A stretch of DNA of 64,000 nt from contig NZ_SJPY01000002.1 of NCBI RefSeq assembly GCF_007860185.1, forward strand, positions 465,775 through 529,774, read 5' to 3'. This DNA comes from Novipirellula aureliae (lineage in GTDB: Bacteria > Planctomycetota > Planctomycetia > Pirellulales > Pirellulaceae). Of this stretch, positions 54,126 through 63,811 are shown piece after piece. Numbering within the stretch: position 1 is the first letter of the stretch; the number at the start of each line of letters is the position of its first letter. The position numbers and the translations under genes are program-made. The notes under the pieces were generated by a model. It was not told the origin of the DNA. It worked only from the letters and a program-made list of their open reading frames with translations, and ran no database searches.

Positions 54126-56356
54126 GGCAATTCCCCCATAATGACATGAACAGACTTCTCGGCCTCGGGGCGATCGATGCCGAGCGATTCACTCCGTAAA
54201 TTCGTTGTCGCGATGAAGGTTCCCTTTGGCAACGCACCGAGCCAACGATTCAAGTTTTCCTCGACTGCCGAGATCGCAACCCCGGAACTTCCTCGCCGAT
54301 AATACGAATAGGAAAGCGTCGGAACAAAACTTGCCAACCGAAGCGGCGAAACGTTGATTTGGTCTTGGACGCCTTTGCCGCTGAGCGGTTCCATCTCGAC
54401 GGTCGATTCGGGCTGTACTTGGTCAGCTTTCCATAACCGCCCTTGGTCGTCGCAAACGACAACCGCTTCGATCGGCGACGATGAATTATTTTTGGCACCA
54501 ATGGCATCGTTCGTCATTGAAAACGTCACCAACGGTGCCGAGCGAACAGGACGTAGCGACAGATACTGGACCTGAGCGCGACTGGGCAGGAATTGCCCCG
54601 TAAAACGATTCTGGTTTCCAAGATCCGAGACCGTCCGAAGCGACGTCGAATTCCCACTGCTACCGTAATACTGATTCTCTGCCGGCTGACTCAAGACAGG
54701 CAGTAGCTCCGTTTCTTCGGGAACCAGAATCCCGTCACCCCGTCCGACGGCTGAAAAGTAAGTGGCTCGGTCGTGATGGACCAAATACCCCGCATCGCTA
54801 TCTTGCCAAGTGATTTGACGTGCTCGGACGCGAGTCGCAAAGCCATCCGCAAGAATGGCTGACATAAAAAGCCCTGCAGTGACGAGAAACGCAATCGCAG
54901 GTGCAACGAACAACAACAAGTAAAGCCGTTGCTTCCGTCGGAAAAAGATGTAGGCAACTGGGCCGACTACCAAGATGAACAACGTGTTGATTAGGAAAAA
55001 AATCTTGACGGGTGGTCCACCAACCGACTCGATCAGCAGACTCCAGTAGTGATCGTCACCGTAGCGAACATCGATGCCATTTCGCTCAGACCAATGGAGT
55101 TGCTTATTGCCAGAAAGATCGGCAACGGATTGCCACAGTTGAAAGGATCCTGGAAATGGATCCGTTCGTTCGATCGCAACAATACGGCCTGTACCGTAAG
55201 CTACCGTTTGAATCGCCTTGGCCAGTTGATCGGGCGGCTCAAACGCGATGCTTGGATGTTTGACCGCGACCATCTTGTCGTAAATTTTCCTTCGCAGTTC
55301 GAGCTCGCGGCCATTTTGGTTCCATTGCCAATCTTGCGATTCTTTGCGAACTTCGCCCCAAGCTTCGTACAACAGGTCACTCGTGTCATTTTTCAGCGAA
55401 AGGTATAGACGAGCGATCGACTCCGGCTTGCGAACCACCTTGCTTTCGATTGTCGACCAATTCAAATCGGCGAATGCACTCGGTAATTTCGCGGCATCGT
55501 AGACCCACAAATTGCCTCCCGCTGCCACAAAGTCACAAAGGGCAGCAAACCGATCCGTTGCCGAATCCTCCGCAACTTCGATGAGCGTTGGCCCATGAAT
55601 CAAGATCACATCCAATTGACTGTAGCCCAACCACGAAGGGAACATCGCACCCGGCGTGATCGATCGAAATTGCACAAACGCTGGCTGGACTGCCTCGGCC
55701 CTCTGGCGTGACGCCACGTCCGACAAACGAGAAACCTCAACATCTTCGGCAATCGGACCTTTGACGCTTTGGCCACTTCCGAGCAGCGTCACCAAGGTTC
55801 GCACATCAGGAAACGGACCGAGGTTGGCCCCCTTTAAAGGATGGATAATGCCGACGGTCATCGTTTGGTTGGCAATCCGTAGTGGCATACTGCCCACGTT
55901 ACACGTTCGCCGATTCCCTTGGATCGTTTGTCCAGGCTCGTTGACGATCACTTCCAATCGGTCCCATGGCACGTAATAGGGAACGTAACAAACGAACGTT
56001 TCAGAGACCGACGCTTGAGGGACGGTGACACGTGTTCGAAACAGGAAATCAAGATCTGATTTCGATTGAGAAATGGGCCGAAGCGTAAAATCAAACGTTC
56101 GATCGGCTATAAACCGGCCTGCCGGGGAAGCGAACGTGAAATAGATCGGTTGGTAACCGTTGGCTGGTGATTTGGCCATTTCAACCGCAACGGAAAAACC
56201 ATAACGGCTCGGGTTGGTGGGTAGCGTCGCCAAAGAACTAGCGTTCGGCTCAGGCGATCCGAGACGGTCGGCTGCACGACCCTGTTCGGAGCTTGCTGAG
56301 GCGTAACCGAACATGATTAGCACAACGCAGCAGCAGAGCATGCGATTGGCGATCAT
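54122..56356 (-). CDS. Membrane protein of unknown function in the ABC export operon
   Basis: 744 residues. A signal or anchor sequence is at 1-28. A large extracytoplasmic domain (about 50-480) contains a GATase1-like stretch (IHPLKGANLGPFPDVRTLVTLL; LDVILIHGPTLIEVAEDSATDRFAALCDFVAAGGNLWVYD), followed by two helices near 480-540 (IFFLINTLFILVVGPVAYIFF; LLFVAPAIAFLVTAGLFM) and a beta-rich domain. This resembles the GldG/DUF4350-like partners of ABC-2 exporters. It overlaps its neighbours by 4 nt, so it is a core component of the system rather than a passenger. Confidence 0.75.
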   Translation of the reverse strand: MIANRMLCCCVVLIMFGYASASSEQGRAADRLGSPEPNASSLATLPTNPSRYGFSVAVEMAKSPANGYQPIYFTFASPAGRFIADRTFDFTLRPISQSKSDLDFLFRTRVTVPQASVSETFVCYVPYYVPWDRLEVIVNEPGQTIQGNRRTCNVGSMPLRIANQTMTVGIIHPLKGANLGPFPDVRTLVTLLGSGQSVKGPIAEDVEVSRLSDVASRQRAEAVQPAFVQFRSITPGAMFPSWLGYSQLDVILIHGPTLIEVAEDSATDRFAALCDFVAAGGNLWVYDAAKLPSAFADLNWSTIESKVVRKPESIARLYLSLKNDTSDLLYEAWGEVRKESQDWQWNQNGRELELRRKIYDKMVAVKHPSIAFEPPDQLAKAIQTVAYGTGRIVAIERTDPFPGSFQLWQSVADLSGNKQLHWSERNGIDVRYGDDHYWSLLIESVGGPPVKIFFLINTLFILVVGPVAYIFFRRKQRLYLLLFVAPAIAFLVTAGLFMSAILADGFATRVRARQITWQDSDAGYLVHHDRATYFSAVGRGDGILVPEETELLPVLSQPAENQYYGSSGNSTSLRTVSDLGNQNRFTGQFLPSRAQVQYLSLRPVRSAPLVTFSMTNDAIGAKNNSSSPIEAVVVCDDQGRLWKADQVQPESTVEMEPLSGKGVQDQINVSPLRLASFVPTLSYSYYRRGSSGVAISAVEENLNRWLGALPKGTFIATTNLRSESLGIDRPEAEKSVHVIMGELP

Positions 56357-56676
56357 TCGGTCCCCTCCGTTTGCTTCGCAGACGCCTTCATCGTATCCGT
56401 TTGTTGGAACGGCTCAATGATCGATCCTGATAGTCGAGCCAGCGCCGAAGCGACGCAGAACAGCCCAGCATACAAGGTGAAGCAGCCGATCGTTGCTGCC
56501 AATATCACTGCAAAGACCTGAGCCCAAAAGACGTTCCCCGAGAATCCTGCTTGTAGCAACGCCATCACGACTGCAAATCCAGCGGTCAACTTTATGAGGA
56601 ACATAAGCGACAATTGTGGGAACAACCGCTCATGAAGTGGCTCGCTATTGGAATCGGTCGTCAAGGGAAACTCCAT
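56353..56676 (-). CDS. Small membrane protein, first gene of the ABC export operon
   Basis: 107 residues. Two hydrophobic helices (about 28-52 and 58-83, the latter AQVFAVILAATIGCFTLYAGLFCVASALA) between short soluble ends. No motif recognised. The stop overlaps the next gene's ATG by 4 nt (ATGA). Being first in the operon, its expression sets that of the other three. ATG 56676 lacks a Shine-Dalgarno. Confidence 0.7.
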   Translation of the reverse strand: MEFPLTTDSNSEPLHERLFPQLSLMFLIKLTAGFAVVMALLQAGFSGNVFWAQVFAVILAATIGCFTLYAGLFCVASALARLSGSIIEPFQQTDTMKASAKQTEGTE

Positions 56677-56934
56677 GGAAAAAAGGATAAAGCCTGCAAA
56701 ACGGTTGTGCTCACCAGAATACCACGTATGGAGTAGGCTGGGTCAAGGAGCCTTTTTTTAGGTGACACCGACCTGGCAAAAAACATGGCGATGGTTGCAA
56801 TTCATTATCTGGCAAATGCCGTGTCTCCCACTGATTTCCCCAGCCAAAGTCGTCGATTTGCCAATCCTGCTGAGATTTGCGAAAACGGGGGTGGGGGGAT
56901 GGCAAAACGGTGTGGGGTGTTTAACCTTTGGGCT

Positions 56935-57582
56935 ATGGATGAAAATGAAGATGAGTCGATCGAACAATCCGCCGATGATCTGTTTCTAACTGCCGTTCTG
57001 TTTGAATCGGCCCTGGGGTTGATCGCGCTGCTGCTGGGATGGCTACTCGGCCCCGATACGCGGGCGATGATCCCGGAAGCCAACGCGGACGGTTGGATGT
57101 CGATCGGATCAGGGCTCGCGTACGGTGTCGCGGCAGCGGTCCCCATTTTGATCGCAATTGAGCTGGTTCGACGATTGCCTTTCGAGGCAGTCCGTGAACT
57201 CGAGCGGCTCGGCGATGACGGCATGCTCAAGACGCTGTTAAATTTGGGCACTGCCGAACTATTGGTGATTAGCCTATGTGCGGGCGTAGGCGAAGAACTA
57301 TTGTTTCGCGGCTGGTTGTTGCCTTGGTTGGCAAACGGAGGAGCCGAAGCAGCCACGGCGACGACTTTCGAATGGGGTTTTGCCCTCGCTGCTTCTTCGA
57401 TCGCTTTTGGTTTGGTCCACCCGATCACCCGTTTATACATTGTGTTAGCTGCCTTGATGGGACTTTACTTCGGTGGGTTGCTCTTATGGACAGAAAACCT
57501 ACTCGTTCCGATCGCTGCCCATGCTACCTACGATGCCGTGCAGTTGATCATGCCAAAGTTCAAGGCCGACGCTCAAGGCTGA
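56935..57582 (+). CDS. CPBP family intramembrane metalloprotease
   Basis: 215 residues from the ATG at 56935. The open frame begins at 56785 and an ATG at 56899 follows a G-run, but those 50 residues are non-helical and probably not translated. Motif 1 GEELLFRG (E120, E121, R125), motif 2 SIAFGLVHP (H162) and motif 3 PIAAHATYDAV (H196, D200) define the Abi/CPBP (CAAX protease and bacteriocin-processing) family. About six helices. Role unknown; relatives act in protein processing or bacteriocin immunity. Confidence 0.88.
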   Translation: MDENEDESIEQSADDLFLTAVLFESALGLIALLLGWLLGPDTRAMIPEANADGWMSIGSGLAYGVAAAVPILIAIELVRRLPFEAVRELERLGDDGMLKTLLNLGTAELLVISLCAGVGEELLFRGWLLPWLANGGAEAATATTFEWGFALAASSIAFGLVHPITRLYIVLAALMGLYFGGLLLWTENLLVPIAAHATYDAVQLIMPKFKADAQG

Positions 57583-57719
57583 ATAAGCTTCCTACGAGCC
57601 CCCTTTGTTCTTGGCCGCCGAGGCTGTGATTTTCTGTAGCGAAACTCAGCCAGCGTTTCGGCGGCGGTCAACAGGACGTCCAAAAGACGAAGATCCTGGC
57701 GACTTTCGCTACCGATCGG
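57583..57719. other. Convergent gap between the CPBP gene and the pseudokinase gene
   Basis: 137 bases. The motif GGCGACTTTCGCTAC at 57698-57712, next to the pseudokinase stop, also occurs with one change at about 28331. No terminator hairpin is obvious. Confidence 0.35.
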
Positions 57720-60644
57720 TCATTTAAATTCGGATGGTAGTTCGTACCGACCGTCGGCAGCTTGGCGAGTGGTGATTAGTATCTCATTCTTGCCACCATT
57801 TGCGTTCCCTTCGCTGACAACCCAAATCAAAGCCTGCTTCGGATCGTGAGATCCCGTAGCCGTTTTGTCAGGATTGGCCCCGAGCAATAGATCGGTGAGG
57901 ATCGTTCGAAAGGGCAGATTCACTTTGTTGAAGCCACGAATTTGCTGGTTCTGCGTAATCCCCATCTTTTGCAAATCACCACCGACGATCCGCACTTCCG
58001 GGACGTCGGTGCCATCGGGTAGACTTGCTGCCAACTGCTCAACGATGATATCCACGCCGAACTGCAACGATTCTTGATCGAATGCAACCGATATCTCTTG
58101 ATTCAATAGCTCATCAAACGTCAGCACTTTGGCTGGCATTGGTCCAACACCTTCGGTTTGGCTCGGCATCGTGTTCATTGCCAACGCAGCTGCCAAGCTG
58201 ACTTGGGCCGCAGCATTCTCGGGCAAATAGACGTTGCCGATCGCAGTTTGGTCGATCACTCCGAAACGCGATTGATCCTTGACAAAGCGAAGCATGGTAG
58301 GAAGCCGGTTGGCAAGCAATCGCCATGAAGCATCGGGAACCGAGTCAAGAATAAAATCTTCCGCCCAGGCCGGTGTCGCATCGATCGCTTGCCTCATTCG
58401 CTGCATCAACACTGGACTCGAAACGCCGCCGCTTGGGCTAAAGCGAAGCTCGGCGTAGAATTTGGCGTCGGCAAACGTTGCCGTAAACATTGCCGCCGCC
58501 ACATCAGGGATCAAGAGCGATTTGAGGTGTGACTCCCATCGCGGTGCTGCTGTTTTTAATATCGCTCTCGCATCGCTGAACAAGAAGTTCGGAGTTACCA
58601 AGACGGCCAAGTCGGATTCCGGGCTGGTGGCATCCCAAAGAGATTTCAGATTCCGTGACAAGCTAATTTCCGAACCTCCAAATTCAGCGACTTCGCTGAT
58701 GCGATCAATGCTGCCGACTGAAAATTGGCTGATGGGGCCGCCGGATTGCTGGTCCCCCGCGTTGACATAGTAGGCATCGACACCAAGTTGATCGCTCGCA
58801 TAGATAGTCGCTCCTTCTGCCGTGCGCGAAGCCACCGCTCCCCATGAATCGACCAATTGAGCCAGCGGCATGGGCGTGCGAAGGGTGACCGCGAGTGAGC
58901 ACTGCGGCCACCCCTCCCCAGTGGCGGAGTCGTTGGATCGGTGCAACGCGACGGCCAATCGAGCGATCGAATCGACCGGAACCTTGGCCCGCTGTGCCGC
59001 GGCTTCGATCAGCTCGTTCAAATCAGGTGAAAAGGCCTCCACGATCCTCTGAAAACCACCCTGCGTGCCCGGCGGCGGCAGGTTGACGACAAGAATGACC
59101 CCAGGACCAGGCGGCAACATCGACAAGGAAGCGGAATCGTTGCTCGGGTAAGGCGGTTCCCAAAGTAATTTTGGGTCGTCGACGATGGTGTATCCCGATT
59201 CCTCTTCCTGTGACTCGGGTTCTGCCTCGGCTGTTTGCGGTCGGCTGGTCGGCGGCTTCCACGGAGGCATCGCTGCCGATGGTGAGACCGGACGAGTGCG
59301 TTTTTTGACTGTAATCGTTGTTTGAGCAGGCCCGCCGACCAACAATGCGATCACCAACATCAACACAACCAATCCCAACCCACCTAAAACGAAAGGCGCC
59401 ACGCGACGTCGTCTCCTTCGTCTCGAAGCCGTTTGAATTGGCTGCGTCGTTGTCACGCGTGGCTTGGGAGCAACAGATGCTATCGGTGCGGCGGGCGTTT
59501 GCCTTGCGGCGGGCGTTTGCGTCATTGCGGGTGCAAGGGCTGACACCGGAGGTTTTACCGCGGACTTGGCCATTGGCAATGGAACAGAATCCGGCATCGA
59601 TTCGGCCACTCGCAACGCCTTGGCAAACTGATCCGCGTTTTCGAAACGAGACTTCGGGTCTTTCGCGATCGCATAGGCAATGACCCTAAGCAGCGGATTG
59701 CCGTAAACGCCTTGCTCAACGGCTTGAACGACGTCCTCGGGTATCGTGGTCTGATGCAGAGCACGAAGCTCGGACTCCGAATCGGACTCATACGGGAACC
59801 GACCTGTTGACAATCGGTAAATCAAACACCCCAAACTGTAGATATCCGTAGCGACCGAGGTCAAAGCGGGTTCCCCATGTTGCTCAGGAGCCGCATAGAA
59901 CCGTGGCGATTCGAGCGTATCGAGCCAATTTGGCAAATCACGCAGCAAAATTGCATCACCTTGTTTCGTAATCCAAATGCGATCGATACGAACACTACCG
60001 TGATAGAGCGACTCACGGTGTAGCGAATGCAAGGCATCGGCAATGGCAATCGCAATTCGATATACCTGTTTCCGCGGCAGCCCTTTCCGCGACGCCACAG
60101 GCTCGCGTATTGACATTCGTCCACCACCACTCAAACACTCAAACAAACAAGCGCCTTGCGGCAGCGGCGAAAACACGACCGGCAGGTCGCCGATCGACTC
60201 AATTTGAAGCGGTTGTAGTGACCGAGCTTGGACTTTCGCGTGAGCATTCACACGATCGGAATATCCGTCATTCGAATCCGTCTCGTTGGGGCGAGCGTTC
60301 CGAAACAGAAAACCGTCAACCTTCTTGACATCAACTTTCTTGGCATCAATGGGTCGGTCGCAGACAACGGTAACCCAGTTTCCGAGCGGCGATGGTGTTT
60401 TTTCGTCGCGAATGAGATAGCGACCGAGCCTCAGCGTGATTGCATCGTCAGCCACCAGTGCCTTGGCTTGAAAGGGTGTAATTTCTTCGCATTGGACGAG
60501 ATACTTTGCCAGCGAAACCGCATTCGATGGTGGAGAGCCGTTGTTTGACAGCGCGTACTGGGCAGCATATTGCTTACAACCATTCGCATCGGTCAGACCG
60601 TTCCGAACTAACCGGCTCCAAAACTCGCTAAGGGCGACCGCCAT
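57720..60644 (-). CDS. Membrane-anchored pseudokinase with large C-terminal domain
   Basis: 974 residues from the ATG at 60644. Residues about 70-350 carry the scaffold of a serine/threonine kinase: LGRYLIRDE, then LHSLHRESLYHGSVRIDRIWI at the catalytic loop, YAAPEQ at 250-255, and ATDIYSLGCLIYRLSTGRFPYES at 265-287. But the catalytic residues are missing: HRD is YHG (no aspartate at 216-218), DFG is RDLP (235-238), and the glycine loop is degenerate (TPSPLGNWVTV). A basic run (RRRRRR near 408-415) precedes a single helix (416-438), and some 530 residues follow outside the membrane, with no motif I recognise. It is likely a ligand sensor or scaffold rather than an enzyme. Confidence 0.82.
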   Translation of the reverse strand: MAVALSEFWSRLVRNGLTDANGCKQYAAQYALSNNGSPPSNAVSLAKYLVQCEEITPFQAKALVADDAITLRLGRYLIRDEKTPSPLGNWVTVVCDRPIDAKKVDVKKVDGFLFRNARPNETDSNDGYSDRVNAHAKVQARSLQPLQIESIGDLPVVFSPLPQGACLFECLSGGGRMSIREPVASRKGLPRKQVYRIAIAIADALHSLHRESLYHGSVRIDRIWITKQGDAILLRDLPNWLDTLESPRFYAAPEQHGEPALTSVATDIYSLGCLIYRLSTGRFPYESDSESELRALHQTTIPEDVVQAVEQGVYGNPLLRVIAYAIAKDPKSRFENADQFAKALRVAESMPDSVPLPMAKSAVKPPVSALAPAMTQTPAARQTPAAPIASVAPKPRVTTTQPIQTASRRRRRRRVAPFVLGGLGLVVLMLVIALLVGGPAQTTITVKKRTRPVSPSAAMPPWKPPTSRPQTAEAEPESQEEESGYTIVDDPKLLWEPPYPSNDSASLSMLPPGPGVILVVNLPPPGTQGGFQRIVEAFSPDLNELIEAAAQRAKVPVDSIARLAVALHRSNDSATGEGWPQCSLAVTLRTPMPLAQLVDSWGAVASRTAEGATIYASDQLGVDAYYVNAGDQQSGGPISQFSVGSIDRISEVAEFGGSEISLSRNLKSLWDATSPESDLAVLVTPNFLFSDARAILKTAAPRWESHLKSLLIPDVAAAMFTATFADAKFYAELRFSPSGGVSSPVLMQRMRQAIDATPAWAEDFILDSVPDASWRLLANRLPTMLRFVKDQSRFGVIDQTAIGNVYLPENAAAQVSLAAALAMNTMPSQTEGVGPMPAKVLTFDELLNQEISVAFDQESLQFGVDIIVEQLAASLPDGTDVPEVRIVGGDLQKMGITQNQQIRGFNKVNLPFRTILTDLLLGANPDKTATGSHDPKQALIWVVSEGNANGGKNEILITTRQAADGRYELPSEFK

Positions 60645-60810
60645 CAAATATCATCACTAGGGTGTAAAAAAACGTTAACTTTGAGCTACATTCTAACGGA
60701 GTTATATTGCTCGGACGACCATCGCGACCAATTCCTATCGTATCATTGATGGCGAATCGAGTGCATGACCATTCTAAATTAAACGCAGCCTCCATCGAAC
60801 GAGTCAAATC
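60645..60810. promoter_or_regulatory. Divergent promoter region of the pseudokinase gene and glgA
   Basis: 166 bases between two genes that point away from each other; both promoters must be here. AT-rich, but no unambiguous -35/-10 pair or operator was seen. Confidence 0.4.
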
Positions 60811-62307
60811 TTGAATATCGTTTACTTAACGACCGAAGCGGTACCATTCGCTAAAACGGGCGGACTGGCCGATGTTTGCGGAACCCTACCATCAGAAGTC
60901 GCTGCGTTGGGGCATCAATGCACGGTCATCATGCCAGCTTTCCGAAGCATACGCCACACTGGTCTAGCGATTGAAACGACGAATATCACATTCGCCATTG
61001 CGATGTCCGATCAAAAACTGGTGGGTGCTCGGCTACTCAAAACGACATTCCGCGATGGGAATGTCACGGTTTGGTTTATCGAGCAACCGCAGTATTTTGA
61101 TCGCGATTCGCTCTACGGTACCGCTGATGGCGATTACAGCGACAATGCGGAACGCTTTACATTTTTCTGCCGAGCGGCCTTACAAGCCATCGATCGAATC
61201 GGAGAACCGGTCGATATCGTTCACTGCAATGACTGGCAATCGGGATTGGTTCCCGCATTGATGGCCGCTCGCCCCAAATCCTATCCCTGGATTGCCAAAG
61301 CTCGGACGCTGCTGTCAATTCACAATCTTGCCTATCAAGGCCAATTTTGGTCAGAAGCCTTTCGCTTTACCGGGCTCGATTGGTCTCATTTCAATCATGA
61401 GGAATTCGAGTACTTCAACCAACTCAACTTCTTAAAAACAGGGATCGTTACAGCGGATCGAATCAGTACGGTAAGCCCGCGATATGCCCAAGAGATTTGC
61501 ACGGTTGAGCAGGGATGTGGTCTAAATGAGATTCTGCAAGGACGATCGAATGAATTGCATGGCATTCTAAATGGCATTGACGAATCGATTTGGAATCCGA
61601 AAACCGATCCGAAACTCGTGGTCAATTATGATGTGGACACTTTCGAACACGGCAAACGGGAAAACAAGGAATCATTGCAACGACGTTTTGGAATCGATGT
61701 AGACGATTCCTTACCGTTAATCGGAATGGTCGGGCGATTAGCTTCTCAAAAAGGCTGGGACATCATCTTGCCGGTGCTGCGTTGGCATCTAAGCGAAAAC
61801 CGTCCGACTCAATGGGTAGTACTTGGCAGCGGGGATCCCATCTACGAAGCCGAGTTGCGATTGTTGGCGGAAGAGTTTCCTGGTCGGCTTGCGCTTTACT
61901 TAGGATTTAGCGACGAGCTCGCTCATCAAATTGAAGCAAGTTCTGATTTGTTTTTAATGCCAAGTTTGTATGAACCGTGTGGTTTGAACCAACTTTACAG
62001 TCTTCGCTATGGAACGGTGCCGGTAGTCACTCAAACAGGCGGCTTGGCCGATACGGTCATCAACACAACAGCGGAAACGTTGGATAGCGGCACCGCCACG
62101 GGGTTCTTTTTGCCGACACCAAGTGCATTGTCACTCGATGAAACGATTGGCCGAGCATTGCAGCTTCGCTACCACCAACCGGAAAAATGGAAACAAATCG
62201 TAAAAACCGGAATGTTGATGGACTTCTCTTGGAGGAAGAGCGCCGACCAGTACATTGAACTTTACGCTAAAACAATTGCCCTTAAGAAACGATCGGTGCT
62301 ACCGTAA
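60811..62307 (+). CDS. glgA: Glycogen synthase (ADP-glucose), GT5 family
   Basis: 498 residues from a TTG. It elongates alpha-1,4-glucan from ADP-glucose. The N-terminal KxGGL motif is at residue 15 (FAKTGGLADVCGTLP), VHCNDWQSGLVPAL follows around 144-157, and MPSLYEPCGLNQLYSLRYGT near 390 carries the conserved E of the retaining glycosyltransferases. TTG is the first start after a stop and gives the family-typical MNIVYLTTEAVPFAKTGG. It faces away from the pseudokinase gene and precedes the GalT-like gene by about 205 bases. Confidence 0.95.
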   Translation: MNIVYLTTEAVPFAKTGGLADVCGTLPSEVAALGHQCTVIMPAFRSIRHTGLAIETTNITFAIAMSDQKLVGARLLKTTFRDGNVTVWFIEQPQYFDRDSLYGTADGDYSDNAERFTFFCRAALQAIDRIGEPVDIVHCNDWQSGLVPALMAARPKSYPWIAKARTLLSIHNLAYQGQFWSEAFRFTGLDWSHFNHEEFEYFNQLNFLKTGIVTADRISTVSPRYAQEICTVEQGCGLNEILQGRSNELHGILNGIDESIWNPKTDPKLVVNYDVDTFEHGKRENKESLQRRFGIDVDDSLPLIGMVGRLASQKGWDIILPVLRWHLSENRPTQWVVLGSGDPIYEAELRLLAEEFPGRLALYLGFSDELAHQIEASSDLFLMPSLYEPCGLNQLYSLRYGTVPVVTQTGGLADTVINTTAETLDSGTATGFFLPTPSALSLDETIGRALQLRYHQPEKWKQIVKTGMLMDFSWRKSADQYIELYAKTIALKKRSVLP

Positions 62308-62512
62308 ACAGGCAATGCTCAAAACCGCATGAAAAAATCCTGTTTTTCCTTTGCAACCGGTGCCCCAAATGGGTTACGATCACAGCGCCAAGTGTCGATG
62401 TTTTGATTTGTAGCACCCGCATTCATTGCGGTTCTTACCACCAGAAAATACATCGCCTGGTTCGTACCACCCAAAATCGTACTGCCAAATCAAACCGATC
62501 GTGAAGTGACGC

Positions 62513-63769
62513 GTGATCGAGAAACTACAATCGAATACGTTGGAGCAGCAAATCAGCGCTCCAATTCAAATCGTAGAATCGCCGGATTTACTCGCTGAGG
62601 TTGGGGTAGCCGAATCGAGGCTCGATCCAATCAGCGGCGAATGGACCATCTTCGCGACCAATCGCGGAAGCCGGCCTGATCAGTTTGGGTCAGCGAAAAG
62701 CGTTGCGGCAAGAGAGGACGTTGAATGCCCATTCTGCACAGGCAACGAACATACGACGCCTCCTGCATCCTGGGCTGCCCGCATTGATTCACGCGATCAG
62801 TTTCATGTATTCGGAGATCCCTCCGACGTTGATGCCCTCGACTGGAATGCTCGCGTTGTCCCAAACAAGTACCCCGTTGTTGCCCGTCGTGCCGACGAGT
62901 TGAGAAACCATTCATCAACCCACGGTATGGCGGATTGTCGTCAAGCCGGAAATCGGCCGCCACCCGCATCCGCTAACGCAAAATCCGAAGCGAAAACGAA
63001 ACGCTCTGCGTCACTGTTCCAATCCCGTCAACTTACGGGCGGCCACGAAGTCATCATCGAATCCCCCAACCATGTTCAATCGATCAGCGAGCTTGATTTA
63101 AGCGAAACTCGGCTGATGTTATACGCCTACCAACAACGGCTGCGTTATTGGCGGAACCAGCCGGGCGTCAAGTACATTAGCCTGTTCAAAAATGTTGGAG
63201 GCGATGCCGGCGCGTCTTTGCAACATAGCCATAGCCAACTCATCGCCATGGACCAATTGCCCAACTCGGTGTCGAACGTTTGCGACCGCATGAGCGCTCA
63301 CCAAGCCAGGACCGGTTGTTGTCTGCAATGCGACTTGGTGCGGGCAGAACTCAAACAGAAAACTCGCATCGTAGCTCAAACCGATTCGCTAATTGCTTAT
63401 TGTCCCTACGCCAGCCGTTTGCCGATGATGATTCGCATAACGAGCAAATCGCATTTGGACCATTTCGATAATTTACCTGCCACATCGCTCGACGAATTGG
63501 CCAGACTACTGCAAAGGGTCACGCGCTGGCTCGAGGCGATCGTCCCTGGTGCAGCATATAACGTGCTCGTACATTCCCGCCCGCCTGGATTCACCAGCAA
63601 TTGCGAAGCATTTCATTGGTCGATCGAGTTCTTTCCTCGCATCAATCGCATTGCCGGTTTTGAATGGAGCAGCGATTGCATGATCAACACGGTATTGCCA
63701 GAAACCGCCGCGAAAAAGTATCGTCGCCGAGCCGCTGCCGAAGATCCTCGGTTAGTGCTCGAACGATAA
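62513..63769 (+). CDS. Galactose-1-phosphate uridylyltransferase-like protein
   Basis: 418 residues from a GTG. HIT-superfamily nucleotidyltransferase with a zinc site: CPFC at 72-75 and a second CxxC (CLQC). The active-site HSHSQ is at 238-242. It differs from classical GalT in carrying an insertion of about 35 residues (135-170), polar and low in complexity, between PNKYP and GGHEVIIESPNH. Beside glgA it may recycle glucose-1-phosphate or supply sugar nucleotides; other relatives are ADP-glucose phosphorylases. The C-terminus is complete and ends AAAEDPRLVLER. Confidence 0.85.
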   Translation: MIEKLQSNTLEQQISAPIQIVESPDLLAEVGVAESRLDPISGEWTIFATNRGSRPDQFGSAKSVAAREDVECPFCTGNEHTTPPASWAARIDSRDQFHVFGDPSDVDALDWNARVVPNKYPVVARRADELRNHSSTHGMADCRQAGNRPPPASANAKSEAKTKRSASLFQSRQLTGGHEVIIESPNHVQSISELDLSETRLMLYAYQQRLRYWRNQPGVKYISLFKNVGGDAGASLQHSHSQLIAMDQLPNSVSNVCDRMSAHQARTGCCLQCDLVRAELKQKTRIVAQTDSLIAYCPYASRLPMMIRITSKSHLDHFDNLPATSLDELARLLQRVTRWLEAIVPGAAYNVLVHSRPPGFTSNCEAFHWSIEFFPRINRIAGFEWSSDCMINTVLPETAAKKYRRRAAAEDPRLVLER

Positions 63770-63811
63770 CCCTCCCGAAATCAGTTAGCGGACGATACAA
63801 TATGCCCCTGC

